Assembly: GCF_001518015.1 (NCBI RefSeq)
Contig: NZ_LPUY01000040.1
Location: forward strand, 1-56,945
Direction of reading: 5' to 3'
Length of the DNA: 56,945 nt
From: Tritonibacter horizontis
GTDB lineage: Bacteria > Pseudomonadota > Alphaproteobacteria > Rhodobacterales > Rhodobacteraceae
In this document: piece by piece, positions 7,712 through 17,111 of the stretch
Layout of the letters: each line of letters opens with the position of its first letter
Numbering within the stretch: position 1 is the first letter of the stretch
Notes under the pieces: model-generated
The model's database searches: none
What the model was told of the DNA's origin: nothing
The model's input: only the letters and a program-made list of their open reading frames with translations
Position numbers and translations under genes: made by a program

Positions 7712-9291
7712 TCAGGCCACGTCACGAACCTGCATCGGCGGGGCCTCGGATTGGAAAGTGAACCGTGCCACCAGGCTCCCCAATTGGCGCGCCTCATCAT
7801 CAAGCACCTGTCCGGCAGCGGTTGTCTCTTCAACCATTGCTGCGTTTTGTTGGGTCATCTGGTCCAGCTGTGCCACCGCTATGTTGATTTCACCAATGCC
7901 TGTCGATTGTTCCGCGGCGCCATTTGCGATGCCGGAAATCGATTCTGAAATCTGGTTCACCCGGGCTGCAATATTCGCGATGGAGTCGCCAGCTTGGTCC
8001 ACCAGCTTGACACCTTCGCCGACGTGGTTCGAGCTTTCGGAAATCAACGTCTTTATTTTTTGGTGGCGGAATCCGCCGACCGTTGAGCGAGGGCTTGCAC
8101 TTCAGCGGCCACAACCGCAAATCCACGCCCGGCTTCGCCCGCCCGCGCCGCCTCCACCCCTGCGTTCAGGGCGAGTAGGTTGGTCTGAAAAGCGATGTCA
8201 TCAATGACAGAGATAATCTGGCCGATCTGGGACGAAGAGGCCTCGATCTTGTTCATTGCGGCAACGGCGGTCTTGACTGTGGCGCTGCAACTGTCGGTTT
8301 CGATCCGGGCGCTGTTCATCGCGTCCTCGACTTCGCGCGCGCCACTGGCGGCGGATTTGACCGAGATTGTCATTTCTTCCAGCGCGGCGGCGGTTTGCTC
8401 CAGCGTTGCGGCCTGTCCTTCGGTGCGTTCAGACAGGTCGCTGGCGGCGCGGTTGATTTCGGCGGCGCCTGTGATCAGCGTATGGGTCTTTTCGTGAACG
8501 CGGGCCAATGTGTCGGCCATTTTATCCACGGCGACATTGAAATTCGTGTGCAGGACCTGGTATTCGTCGGCAAGGGTTTCGGTGATGTGGCAGTCCAGCT
8601 TGCCGTCCGCCAGATCGCCAAGTCGGCGACTGAGGATTTCGACAACTTCATTGGCATCCGCCTGTCGCTGTTCGGCCTCGGCCGTGGCGCGTTCGGCCCG
8701 TTCAGCCTGTTCTTCCGCTTCTGTTTGTTTCTGAACCAGGGCCAGGTCGGCCGCCGCCTTTTTAGCCAGGCTGAGCAGGAGAACACTGCTTTCCAGAACA
8801 ACAATCAGCGCGTGGACAACGGTGCGTTCGATATTGGCCAGAATGCCCCCCGACGGGTAGACCAGAGACGGCAACAGGACGCTAAAGGATACGTGGTGCA
8901 GCGCGACCAGGACCGTCGCCAGCAACAAGGCCTTGACGTTCGCCAGGGTTGAAACGATCGCCAGAACCGCGAAAAACAGCATATGGGTGTCGATCTGCCA
9001 AGCGTGACCGCTCATCGAGGAGGTCAGGACGATACAATGACCGACCAGACATGCGCTGAGCAGATAGTCATGCGCGCTTTTGTCTAGGCGCGTCGCGACA
9101 TAGCCGAGTGCACCAAGCGCGGCGCTGATCAGGCCGAAAACCCACCAGGCGTTATTGTCTTCGGCAACCATAAAGGCGGCAATGGCTGGCAAGGGGACGA
9201 GGAGCCAGCTGGTTGCTTGCTGGATGAACCGCCCCGAGTAAATAAACCTTGGCAACGAGAGCTTGGGAAGGGAGCGGGTCAAACGGCGCAT
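7712..9291 (-). pseudogene. methyl-accepting chemotaxis protein, interrupted by a frameshift
   Basis: The frame from 9291 to 8053 encodes several N-terminal membrane helices (no large periplasmic sensor loop), a HAMP-like linker ([22 protein letters not shown] split over two segments) and most of the cytoplasmic signalling coil, including the tip [20 protein letters not shown]. It stops at TAA (8053-8055) right after SADSATKK. The missing remainder continues in another frame as TLISESSNHVGEGVKLVDQAG down to 7712. The break is at a run of six A on the coding strand (8056-8061 as T on +); one extra A would restore [10 protein letters not shown]. It is either a real recent mutation or a sequencing error. 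The last residues lack an obvious CheR-docking pentapeptide. The start overlaps the small secreted protein gene by 13 bases. Confidence 0.85.
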
Positions 9292-9605
9292 AGTTCTGCG
9301 ATCCTTTTTCCATCGATAACGAACCAGGCACCCATGTCGAAGAGGCGGTGAATATCCTCCGCATCCTCGGGGATCACCAAGACCCCCATAGGGGCCTCGG
9401 CCGTGATCATCTCTGAAACCGCAGCGCGGCGAGCGATATCAACGGCGCGCGACCAGGGCGCTGCTACAACAAGTGCCGGTTCCCCTGCCATGGGCGCAGG
9501 TGCCCCTGCCAGCGCCAGAAGTGGGGCCAACAACACGGCCGATAGGCAGGACAGGGAAACAATCAGGTACGACATGGCTTTCCTTGTAGCTCGTTTAAAA
9601 GCCAT
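9279..9605 (-). CDS. small exported protein upstream of the chemoreceptor
   Basis: This 108-residue protein has an N-terminal signal sequence (basic start, hydrophobic [20 protein letters not shown], likely cleavage after ALAGA), so about 75 residues would be periplasmic. The mature part contains [18 protein letters not shown] and ends in [17 protein letters not shown] do not recognise a named family, although similar small exported proteins ending in a (D/G)G-x-x-IA-x-C pattern occur in relatives. Good ribosome sites precede both 9605 and an internal ATG at 9575. It overlaps the chemoreceptor start, so the two are translationally coupled, and it may be a periplasmic partner of that receptor (inference). 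Confidence 0.65.
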   Translation of the reverse strand: MAFKRATRKAMSYLIVSLSCLSAVLLAPLLALAGAPAPMAGEPALVVAAPWSRAVDIARRAAVSEMITAEAPMGVLVIPEDAEDIHRLFDMGAWFVIDGKRIAELCAV

Positions 9606-9719
9606 ACGCCCCTTTCGTTAGCAATCAGTTGATACATCGGGAAATTCAGGCGGTCCCTGATGCGATTTCAATAGTCGGTCACGACAGGCCACTGCATCAG
9701 GCCGAGGATGGCATTGAAA

Positions 9720-9750
9720 CGAAAACGGCCCGCCAATCTGGCGAGCCGTT
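9720..9750 (-). terminator. rho-independent terminator of sat-cysC
   Basis: On the - strand AACGGCTCGCCA pairs with TGGCGGGCCGTT (9750 to 9724) with one wobble and a three-base loop, followed by a T-rich tail (GTTTTCGTTT). It lies about 40 bases after the sat-cysC stop. Confidence 0.88.
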
Positions 9751-9789
9751 GAAAATGCAGATCTAAATCACGCAGGCTGTGTCAGCCGG

Positions 9790-11508
9790 TCAGGTCCCGC
9801 TGATCAAGCCCATGCTCTCCAGTTTCAAAAGAACCTGATGGGCGCAATTATCGACTTCGGTGTTTTCGGTCTCAATGCTCAGCTCAGGGTTCTGCGGCAC
9901 ATCATAAGGGTCGGAGATGCCGGTGAATTCCTTGATCTTGCCTTCACGCGCGAGCTTGTAGAGCCCTTTGCGGTCCCGGCGTTCGCATTCCTCGATGGAG
10001 GTGGCGACATGCACTTCGACGAAGGCACCGAACTGTTCGATTTCCTCGCGCACGTGGCGGCGTGTCGCCGCATAGGGGGCGATCGGCGCACAGATCGCGA
10101 TGCCACCGTTCTTGGTGATCTCGGACGCAACATAGCCGATACGCTTGATGTTGAGATCGCGGTGCTCTTTCGAGAATCCCAGCTCCGAGCTGAGGTTCTT
10201 ACGCACGATATCGCCATCCAGAAGCGTCACAGGGCGACCGCCCATTTCCATCAGCTTGACCATCAGCGCGTTGGCGATGGTGGACTTGCCGGAGCCGGAG
10301 AAGCCGGTGAAGAACACGGTGAAGCCCTGCTGAGCGCGCGGCGGCTTGGTGCGGCGCAGTTCCTTCACAACCTCGGGGAAGGAGAACCACTCGGGGATTT
10401 CCAGACCTTCGGACAGACGCCGACGCAGCTCGGTGCCGGAGATGTTCAGGATGGTGATGTCATCCTTGTCTTTGATTTCGTCAATGGCCTCGTATTGGGC
10501 GCGTTCCTGCACCCAGACCATGTGTTTGAAATCGACCATCTCGATGCCCATTTCCTCTTGATGCTCGCGGAACAGGTCCTGTGCATCATAGGGGCCATAG
10601 AAATCTTCGCCGGCGGAGTTCTTGCCGGGGCCGGCGTGGTCGCGGCCAACGATGAAGTGGGTGCAGCCGTAGTTCTTGCGGATCAATCCGTGCCAGACGG
10701 CCTCGCGCGGGCCGGCCATGCGCATCGCCAACGGCAGCAGCGACATCGTTGTGGTGGCGGCCGGGTATTTGTCCAGAACCGCCTCATAGCAGCGCACGCG
10801 GGTGAAGTGGTCCACATCGCCCGGTTTGGTCATGCCGACAACCGGATGGATCAGCAGGTTGGCCTGTGCTTCCTTGGCCGCGCGGAAGGTCAGTTCCTGG
10901 TGCGCGCGGTGCAACGGGTTGCGGGTCTGGAACGCAACCACACGACGCCAGCCCATTTTGCGCAGGAAGGTGCGCAATTCGTTGGGGGTGTCGCGGCGGG
11001 CGCGGAAATCATAGTGGATCGGCTGCTGAATGCCGGTGACCGGACCACCAAGATAGATCTTGCCCGCATGGTTGTGCAGGTAATTCACGGCGGGATGCGC
11101 TTCATCGTCAGCGCCAAAGACTTTTTCCGCTTCGACCGATTTGTTCGGTTCCCAGCGATCGGTCACGGTCATGGTCGCCAGGATGACGCCCTCTTGATCG
11201 CGCAGGGCGATGTCCTGACCAATCTCGATGGACGAGGCGAAATCCTCGGACACATCAAGGGTGATCGGCATCGGCCAGAGCGAGCCGTCGGCGAGGCGCA
11301 TGTTTTCGACGACACCGTTGTAGTCTTCCTCGGTCAGGAAGCCTTTGAGCGGGTTGAAACCACCGTTCATCAGCAGTTCGAGGTCGCAAATCTGTCGGGG
11401 TGTCAGGTCATGGCTGGTCAGTTCACCGGCTTCAACCTTTAATTTCTGGGCGGAATCATAAGATACAAAGAGTTCTGGGATGGGTGCCAAATTTCTCAAC
11501 ATAGTCAT
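9790..11508 (-). CDS. sat-cysC: bifunctional sulfate adenylyltransferase/adenylylsulfate kinase
   Basis: A 572-residue fusion makes APS from sulfate and ATP and then PAPS. The N-terminal ~390 residues are a dissimilatory-type (homomeric) ATP sulfurylase: FQTRNPLHRAHQE is the nucleotide-binding HxxH region, and VGRDHAGPG follows. The C-terminal ~190 residues are APS kinase with P-loop TGFSGSGKST, LDGDIVRKNL and the FVEVHVATSIEECERRD region. The protein is cytoplasmic and of full length for this architecture. ATG 11508 (MTMLRNLAPI) is preceded by GAAAGAGAC; the upstream extension to 11583 is unconserved. It is a single-gene unit with its own terminator. The gene name for such fusions varies between databases. 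Confidence 0.95.
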   Translation of the reverse strand: MTMLRNLAPIPELFVSYDSAQKLKVEAGELTSHDLTPRQICDLELLMNGGFNPLKGFLTEEDYNGVVENMRLADGSLWPMPITLDVSEDFASSIEIGQDIALRDQEGVILATMTVTDRWEPNKSVEAEKVFGADDEAHPAVNYLHNHAGKIYLGGPVTGIQQPIHYDFRARRDTPNELRTFLRKMGWRRVVAFQTRNPLHRAHQELTFRAAKEAQANLLIHPVVGMTKPGDVDHFTRVRCYEAVLDKYPAATTTMSLLPLAMRMAGPREAVWHGLIRKNYGCTHFIVGRDHAGPGKNSAGEDFYGPYDAQDLFREHQEEMGIEMVDFKHMVWVQERAQYEAIDEIKDKDDITILNISGTELRRRLSEGLEIPEWFSFPEVVKELRRTKPPRAQQGFTVFFTGFSGSGKSTIANALMVKLMEMGGRPVTLLDGDIVRKNLSSELGFSKEHRDLNIKRIGYVASEITKNGGIAICAPIAPYAATRRHVREEIEQFGAFVEVHVATSIEECERRDRKGLYKLAREGKIKEFTGISDPYDVPQNPELSIETENTEVDNCAHQVLLKLESMGLISGT

Positions 11509-11697
11509 AAAAGTCTCTTTCGGCTGACGTGGCGGCGATATTCGCGGGAGTAGCTCATCGCGGGGGAGAATGTCTAGTCGCACATTCTAAAAAGGAAGAA
11601 TTGGGCGTGAATTGCCGGAGGACGATCAACGGTTATCCCAAAACCGTTCAATGTGGAACAGACTGCCCGTTTTCGCGGCCCGGGCAAGACGGAGGGT

Positions 11698-13386
11698 TCA
11701 GGTCATGGCGGAAGGGTCCAGTGTGGTGATCACTGGATCGAGGCTGGATGCCCGTGGCAGGGGCAGGGCGCGAACCGGAACATCCACGCCGCGCAGCTCG
11801 AAGGTTTCGAATTCGATTCCCGGATCGGGGATCTCGGCGGCTTGGAAAACCTCGTGCGAGACCAGCAATTCGACACCGCGCTCCTTTGTCTTGGCCTCCA
11901 GGCGGCTGGCGACATTGACGGCAGAGCCGATCAGGGTGCGGGGCGCATTGTCAACGGTGCCGATTTCACCCAGTACAACAGTGCCTGCGTGCAGTCCCAT
12001 GCCGATGCGGACGGGGTCCTCGCCTTCCGAGGCCAGTACCCGGTTGAACCGGGCCAGCGCCACGCCGATATTCGATGCAGCGGCAAGCGCGGCGCGGGCG
12101 GAGGATTTCGGATCGCTTGTTTCGAACAAGGCCAGCATGCCATCGCCCATATATTTGTCGACGGTGCCGCCGACGCGGGTGACTTCGGGGACGATGGCAT
12201 CGAAAAACCGGTTCAGCAGAAACACAACGTCATAGGGCAACAGCCCTGCAGAACGCGCGGTAAAGCCGCGAATGTCCAGAAACAGGATGGCGATGGCCTT
12301 TTCTTCGCCCTGTGCTGAATGGACCTGTCGCCGCCCTTTCGGGGTATAGACCCGTTTGACCGTCAGCGCCGCAGTTGGTCGAATTTGACAGGCGAGGCGG
12401 ACATCTTCGGCGGCATTCACCGCCCTGAGGCTGCGGGTCTCGGCGGCACTGGGGGCGGGCAGCAAGTCCAGACCGTCCTGCACCGCGACCCGGCAGGTGG
12501 TGCAGCGGCCCTTGCCACCGCAGAGGGAGGGGTGCGGGATGCCCTGCATCTGCGACATTTCCAGCAGGGTCAGACCACGATCCGCTGTGATCTGTGGCCC
12601 GTCAATGTAAGTGACGCGGACCGAGCGGCTGCGCTGGACCAGCCGTCGCAGATAATAAAGACTGATGGCGGCTGCCAAGAGGCCCAGAAAAATCCAGAGC
12701 GCACTGCGGGAGACCTCTGCCAGATGGGAGGCCTCTGTCGGGTTTGGCCAGTTGTAATCGGCCATGATCTGCGCCGCGAAACCGTCGTCGTCAAAGAGGT
12801 CCCACATCCGCCGCCCTTCGGTGACCAAGCCCGCAAGCGCAAGACTGGGCACCAGCACGGCGGCACCGATCATATAGGGCGTGGTCATTCGCCACCACCA
12901 GGTCAGCCGCAGCCACATATGCAAACCAATGCAGCCGTGAATCCAGACAGCGAGCAGTAGTAGGTACTGCTGCAAAGCTTCCGGAGAAGACCAGAGCATG
13001 AGTATGACCGAGGACATGTCGTCCTCCACACCGAACACGCGCTCGGCGTAATTGGTGTGGACGATATGCTGAAAAAGTTGCAGCGGGATCAGTAGACCAA
13101 GCGCCAGTTGGAACCATTGGCTGAAGCTCATCCTCAGGGTCCGCCGGGTCGCAACCTGCCAGAGGGCCAACCCCATGTGGGTGGTAAGTGCGCCAAATAG
13201 AGTAAGCTGTCCAAGCGGATTTGCGGTGATCGCTTCGCGCCCCTTTTGGACCGCCTCCAACAGGTCTGGCGAAACAAGTCCAGCAGCCACGTTCAGGAAG
13301 TGGAAAAACGCAAACAGGAACAGAATAAGCCCGGAGACGAGCCGGCTGATTTGGATCCAGTTGCCTTGCCAAAGTGCTTGCGCCAC
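11698..13386 (-). CDS. membrane-anchored class III adenylate cyclase with ferredoxin domain
   Basis: Three modules are fused in about 562 residues. Residues 1-250 form about six membrane helices with several intramembrane histidines (near 29, 70, 107, 110, 150, 156), reminiscent of cytochrome b subunits of succinate dehydrogenase. Residues ~255-345 are a plant-type 2Fe-2S ferredoxin with cysteines near 289, 295, 298 and 333. Residues ~362-545 are a class III nucleotidyl cyclase with FLDIRGFT (first metal Asp), VDKYMGDGMLALF (second metal Asp; Lys fits ATP) and SAVNVASRLE. The likely product is cAMP, with catalysis controlled by heme/quinone or Fe-S redox state. Redox control is inferred from the modules; related heme-anchored cyclases are known in rhizobia. 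No terminator or partner gene is evident. Confidence 0.9.
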   Translation of the reverse strand: MAQALWQGNWIQISRLVSGLILFLFAFFHFLNVAAGLVSPDLLEAVQKGREAITANPLGQLTLFGALTTHMGLALWQVATRRTLRMSFSQWFQLALGLLIPLQLFQHIVHTNYAERVFGVEDDMSSVILMLWSSPEALQQYLLLLAVWIHGCIGLHMWLRLTWWWRMTTPYMIGAAVLVPSLALAGLVTEGRRMWDLFDDDGFAAQIMADYNWPNPTEASHLAEVSRSALWIFLGLLAAAISLYYLRRLVQRSRSVRVTYIDGPQITADRGLTLLEMSQMQGIPHPSLCGGKGRCTTCRVAVQDGLDLLPAPSAAETRSLRAVNAAEDVRLACQIRPTAALTVKRVYTPKGRRQVHSAQGEEKAIAILFLDIRGFTARSAGLLPYDVVFLLNRFFDAIVPEVTRVGGTVDKYMGDGMLALFETSDPKSSARAALAAASNIGVALARFNRVLASEGEDPVRIGMGLHAGTVVLGEIGTVDNAPRTLIGSAVNVASRLEAKTKERGVELLVSHEVFQAAEIPDPGIEFETFELRGVDVPVRALPLPRASSLDPVITTLDPSAMT

Positions 13387-13601
13387 GGTTGGTCACACCC
13401 CCTGTCGGTTCAGGGTTCAGTATGCGATCTCTTGGATGCTGTCACCTGTTCGCGCTGCGGGCGCGTATCTTCACGGGAGAGTGGCGCGCCCGGAACACGT
13501 CGACGCACTGCGCCGCACCAAGCCTGGCTCTTGCCGAGGCATTCGGCGCGATCTCGCGGACAGCTGCGATCCCCAGGCCCGGATCCTCTGCCCGGGAGCG
13601 C

Positions 13602-13624
13602 GGGCGAGCCATTGCTGCTCGCCC
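13602..13624. other. hairpin downstream of the 43-aa protein gene
   Basis: GGGCGAGC (13602-13609) pairs perfectly with GCTCGCCC (13617-13624) over a seven-base loop. It lies ten bases past the stop of the small - strand gene. There is no T-run on the - strand, so it may be a rho-assisted 3' end or an RNA-stabilising stem. Confidence 0.45.
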
Positions 13625-13633
13625 GTCTGTCTT

Positions 13634-13765
13634 TTATTTGCTTTTCTTCTCACCAAGAGACAGCGGCTTCATAGCGCCAGAGTTCGCTGTTGCCAGCACC
13701 TTGGGCTTTTCCTGCTTTGGCTTCTTGGCTTCCTTATTTCCACGCTTGTTATTGCCTTTTCCCAT
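13634..13765 (-). CDS. small lysine-rich conserved protein (43 aa)
   Basis: This highly basic 43-residue peptide has the sequence pattern MGKGNNKRGNKEAKKPKQ, then KPKVLATANSG and a Ser/Lys tail. Small proteins of this make-up are widespread in alphaproteobacteria and have no known function; a nucleic-acid or ribosome association would suit the charge (inference). The start at 13765 sits five bases after GAGG; the ATG immediately before it (13768) is too close to that site. A much longer open frame exists upstream (to 13948), but its composition is that of non-coding sequence. Confidence 0.75.
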   Translation of the reverse strand: MGKGNNKRGNKEAKKPKQEKPKVLATANSGAMKPLSLGEKKSK

Positions 13766-14020
13766 CATGACCTCACACAGATTGAAATTCTGCGCCGGCG
13801 ATATGCCGGGCAGATCGATCCTCAGAAAAATCAGGGTTGCCTGACCGGCATCAGGGCGATGACTTCGATGAGTCGCACGCGGCGGAATTCGAACACGCTG
13901 CGTTCTTTTAGAATGTGCCTGCGCAGGCCGTCTTGCAAGAGACCGCATCGCTGATTTGGGTGTTTTTCGGCGCAGCTTCGCCCTGGCAGGGCAGGGCGGA
14001 CGACAAAAGCCCCCGCCGCC

Positions 14021-14068
14021 AAGGCAACTCCGGAGGCCTTGCAGGATAAAGACCCCCGAAGTTGCCTT
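14021..14068 (-). terminator. probable hairpin terminator of trxB
   Basis: AAGGCAACT (14021-14029) is the exact reverse complement of AGTTGCCTT (14060-14068), with further imperfect pairing inside. It follows the trxB stop by 40 bases on the - strand. A T-run is weak (a later GGCTTTTG), so the strength is uncertain. Confidence 0.5.
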
Positions 14069-14107
14069 CGAGAGTCTTGAGGTCGTATCCGGCTTGGCGC
14101 TTTTGGG

Positions 14108-15058
<951 letters not shown>

Positions 15059-15260
15059 CTAACGTCTTGCGGTCTATTGCGGAGTGTTTGCGGTCTTGCC
15101 GCCGTCGGAGACTGCATATAACTGCGTCGCGCGCCTGCTTAAAGCCCTTCGTTGCGGCGCCGGGTGCAATGCGGCCACCCCTTTCCGGCGCAGGTCAACG
15201 AATGGGAGGGCCGCGCCTGATGGGGCTGATGACAGGAATGTTGCGGCCTTGTGAAACAAT

Positions 15261-15289
15261 ATTGCGCAATCGCGCATCGCTGCTATAAG
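15261..15289 (+). promoter_or_regulatory. candidate promoter and operator of the Lrp-type gene
   Basis: ATTGCGCAAT (15261-15270) is a perfect 10-bp palindrome. Within it TTGCGC (15262-15267) can serve as a -35 element, 16 bases from TATAAG (15284-15289). A palindrome over the -35 box between trxB and an Lrp-family regulator suggests autoregulation, which is inference. Confidence 0.5.
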
Positions 15290-15318
15290 AATTACAAAAA
15301 TGAGAAGAGGGCACTGAA

Positions 15319-15819
15319 ATGGTCACCACTCGCCTTGACCCGATTGACCGTATGATTTTGTCGGAATTACAGGCTGATGGCCGAATGACGAATGTCGAAC
15401 TGGCCAAACGGGTTGGAATATCTGCGCCGCCCTGTCTGCGGCGCGTGCGGGCGTTGGAAGAGGCAGGGTTGATCCGGGGCTACCATGCGGATGTGAACGA
15501 CCGGGAGCTGGGATTCGAGGTTCAGGTCTTTGCCATGGTCGGTCTGGAAAGTCAGGCGGAGGCGGAACTGTCTGCGTTCGAGGAAAAATGCCGCGGCTGG
15601 CCGCTTGTGCGGGAATGCCACATGCTGAATGGCGAGGTGGATTTCATCCTGAAATGTGTCGCGCCTGACCTGTCGACCTTTCAGCGGTTCCTGACCGGTG
15701 ATCTTCTGACAACGCCAAATGTGGCCAGCGTCAAGACGTCGCTGGTGATCCGGGGTGCCAAGGATGAACCGGGGGTGCCGTTTGACGTCCTGGAAGAACG
15801 TTTGGCGCGCAACGCCTGA
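15319..15819 (+). CDS. Lrp/AsnC family transcriptional regulator
   Basis: This 166-residue regulator starts with an AsnC-type winged helix (LDPIDRMILSELQADGRMTN, ELAKRVGISAPPCLRRVRAL) and continues into the RAM ligand-binding and oligomerisation domain (FAMVGLESQAEAELSAFEEK, CHMLNGEVDFILKCVA). Such proteins sense amino acids or other small molecules. The start at 15319 follows AGAGGG. It is divergent from trxB with a palindrome in the shared region. The ligand cannot be deduced. Confidence 0.93.
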   Translation: MVTTRLDPIDRMILSELQADGRMTNVELAKRVGISAPPCLRRVRALEEAGLIRGYHADVNDRELGFEVQVFAMVGLESQAEAELSAFEEKCRGWPLVRECHMLNGEVDFILKCVAPDLSTFQRFLTGDLLTTPNVASVKTSLVIRGAKDEPGVPFDVLEERLARNA

Positions 15820-16587
15820 TCAGGCCTGCATGACCCGGGCCCGGTCAAAGGCGAGCGGGCCAAAATCGCTGATCTGCTCCACATGTGGGAACATGTTCAA
15901 AAAGAGCGTCTTGATCGGATAGCTCACCAGTCGCAGCGCGTCGGGGCCAGGGTGATAGGTTTCCAGCTCAAGCCCGCCGACGCGGATCACCGCATGCTGT
16001 GCAAGGCAGAGGTGGTACATGTCGATGGGGGCTGGTGGCGCGGTTTCGACAATGTTCATCCCATCAAGAAATTCCTGCACCGGCGTCAGCAGCGGGCTGT
16101 CCCCTTCGGCGTGGCGCATATGGGCGGGCGTGCGCAGCAGACGCGCCGCTGGCCCTGTCACGACGCAGGAGGCCGGCCGTTCCATGCCCAAGGCATCCGC
16201 CATGAAACTGGTGAGCGCCTGAACCGTGCCCGTGGCAGCCTTGCGGCTGGGGATCAGCGTCGTCATGCCCTTCCAGATCAGTGGCTCGTAGGTGCCTTTG
16301 CGGGTCAGGATTCTGTCGCCGGGATACAGATCCTCGATCGCGATGGGACCGTGATCCGTCTCAACAAGCGAGCCACGGGTAAAAGCGGTGAAGGCCTGTT
16401 CAAAGAGAGGCAGCGCCGGGGCGATATGCCGGGTTTCGGCAACCTGACCGCCCGAAAGCAGGCTGCACACCTCATATCGGCGCAGCTGCGGCTTGGCAGA
16501 GCCGCGGGCACCAGAATGATCCCGCAACAGCGGTTTGGTGTCTGCAATATTCATTGCAGCGCGCTGCAACGATTGAGGTACACTCAT
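15820..16587 (-). CDS. Hint-domain protein lacking the nucleophilic cysteine
   Basis: This 255-residue protein has a C-terminal Hint_2 (hedgehog/intein) module: FTRGSLVETDHGPIAIEDLY, PGDRILTRKGTYEPLIWKGM, then LRTPAHMRHAEG and ALFN-like strands ending in PHVEQISDFGPLA. The first block reads AFTRGS, where autoprocessing Hint domains have CFTPGT, so the catalytic Cys is absent and self-cleavage is unlikely. The N-terminal ~75 residues are unassigned. The start MSVPQSLQ at 16587 follows AAGGAATA; the longer frame to 16830 looks non-coding. Hint_2 proteins are abundant in Rhodobacteraceae, but their role is not settled. It converges on the Lrp-type gene, with adjacent stops. Confidence 0.82.
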   Translation of the reverse strand: MSVPQSLQRAAMNIADTKPLLRDHSGARGSAKPQLRRYEVCSLLSGGQVAETRHIAPALPLFEQAFTAFTRGSLVETDHGPIAIEDLYPGDRILTRKGTYEPLIWKGMTTLIPSRKAATGTVQALTSFMADALGMERPASCVVTGPAARLLRTPAHMRHAEGDSPLLTPVQEFLDGMNIVETAPPAPIDMYHLCLAQHAVIRVGGLELETYHPGPDALRLVSYPIKTLFLNMFPHVEQISDFGPLAFDRARVMQA

Positions 16588-17111
16588 TATTCCTTGCCCT
16601 CTCAATTGGCGTGGCGCAGTCCCGGCCCCCACCGAGATTACGCGTGCGAGATACTCCTCGATCCGTCGCCCGAAACGGGACGTTGGGCCGGTGTCCATGG
16701 CATGCCACCCTAAAAGGCAGGATGCCGGGATCCTGTCCGGACCGTCGCCGCGTCTGTGGTGCAGGCGAGATGAGGCCTGCAACAAATTTTGCAGGATTGA
16801 CGAGTCTTCTGGTCGGCCGGTTCGGTGCAACTGGCGCAGGGAACCCTCCCGACAGCTTAGCTTTCATGTATTCTGTTTTTGACGACTATTGCGGTCTGAA
16901 TATGGCCGAGCAGTGAAAACACCGGAAAGCTCTCAGGAAAACTTTTTAAAATTAATATACCTTTGTAATCGTCTGTAAAATAAACGAAAAAATCGGACCG
17001 TTGAGGTCCGAAGGCAGCCGCATAGGGCTGTGGTCTTGCAAATGTGGCGAAATTCATTCGGCCCGGCCGCATTCGCGGCGTCCATCCTGCCTCAGCTTGG
17101 GGCCGACCGGG
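16588..17111. other. gene-free interval, AT-rich in part
   Basis: No protein gene is supportable. The right part (about 16860-16990) is markedly AT-rich compared with its neighbours and ends with the - strand terminator of the pgeF operon. The left part should contain the promoter of the Hint-domain gene; I cannot assign its boxes with confidence. Confidence 0.5.
16986..17010 (-). terminator. rho-independent terminator of lgt-methyltransferase-pgeF operon
   Basis: Read on the - strand, CGGACC (17010-17005) pairs with GGTCCG (16999-16994) around a five-base loop and is followed by ATTTTTTC. It is about 100 bases past the pgeF stop. Confidence 0.9.

Noticed and set aside
8056-8061. Programmed -1 ribosomal frameshift in the chemoreceptor
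   Set aside because: The zero-frame context is ACC-AAA-AAA-TAA, not a good X-XXY-YYZ site, and no stimulatory stem is obvious. A plain indel or read error is simpler.
9838-11442. Long + strand frame opposite sat-cysC
   Set aside because: Composition is that of an antisense shadow and it has no recognisable motif; the - strand encodes Sat-CysC.
13831-14022. 63-codon frame on the - strand upstream of the 43-aa gene
   Set aside because: No ribosome site and no family resemblance; it overlaps structured intergenic DNA after trxB.
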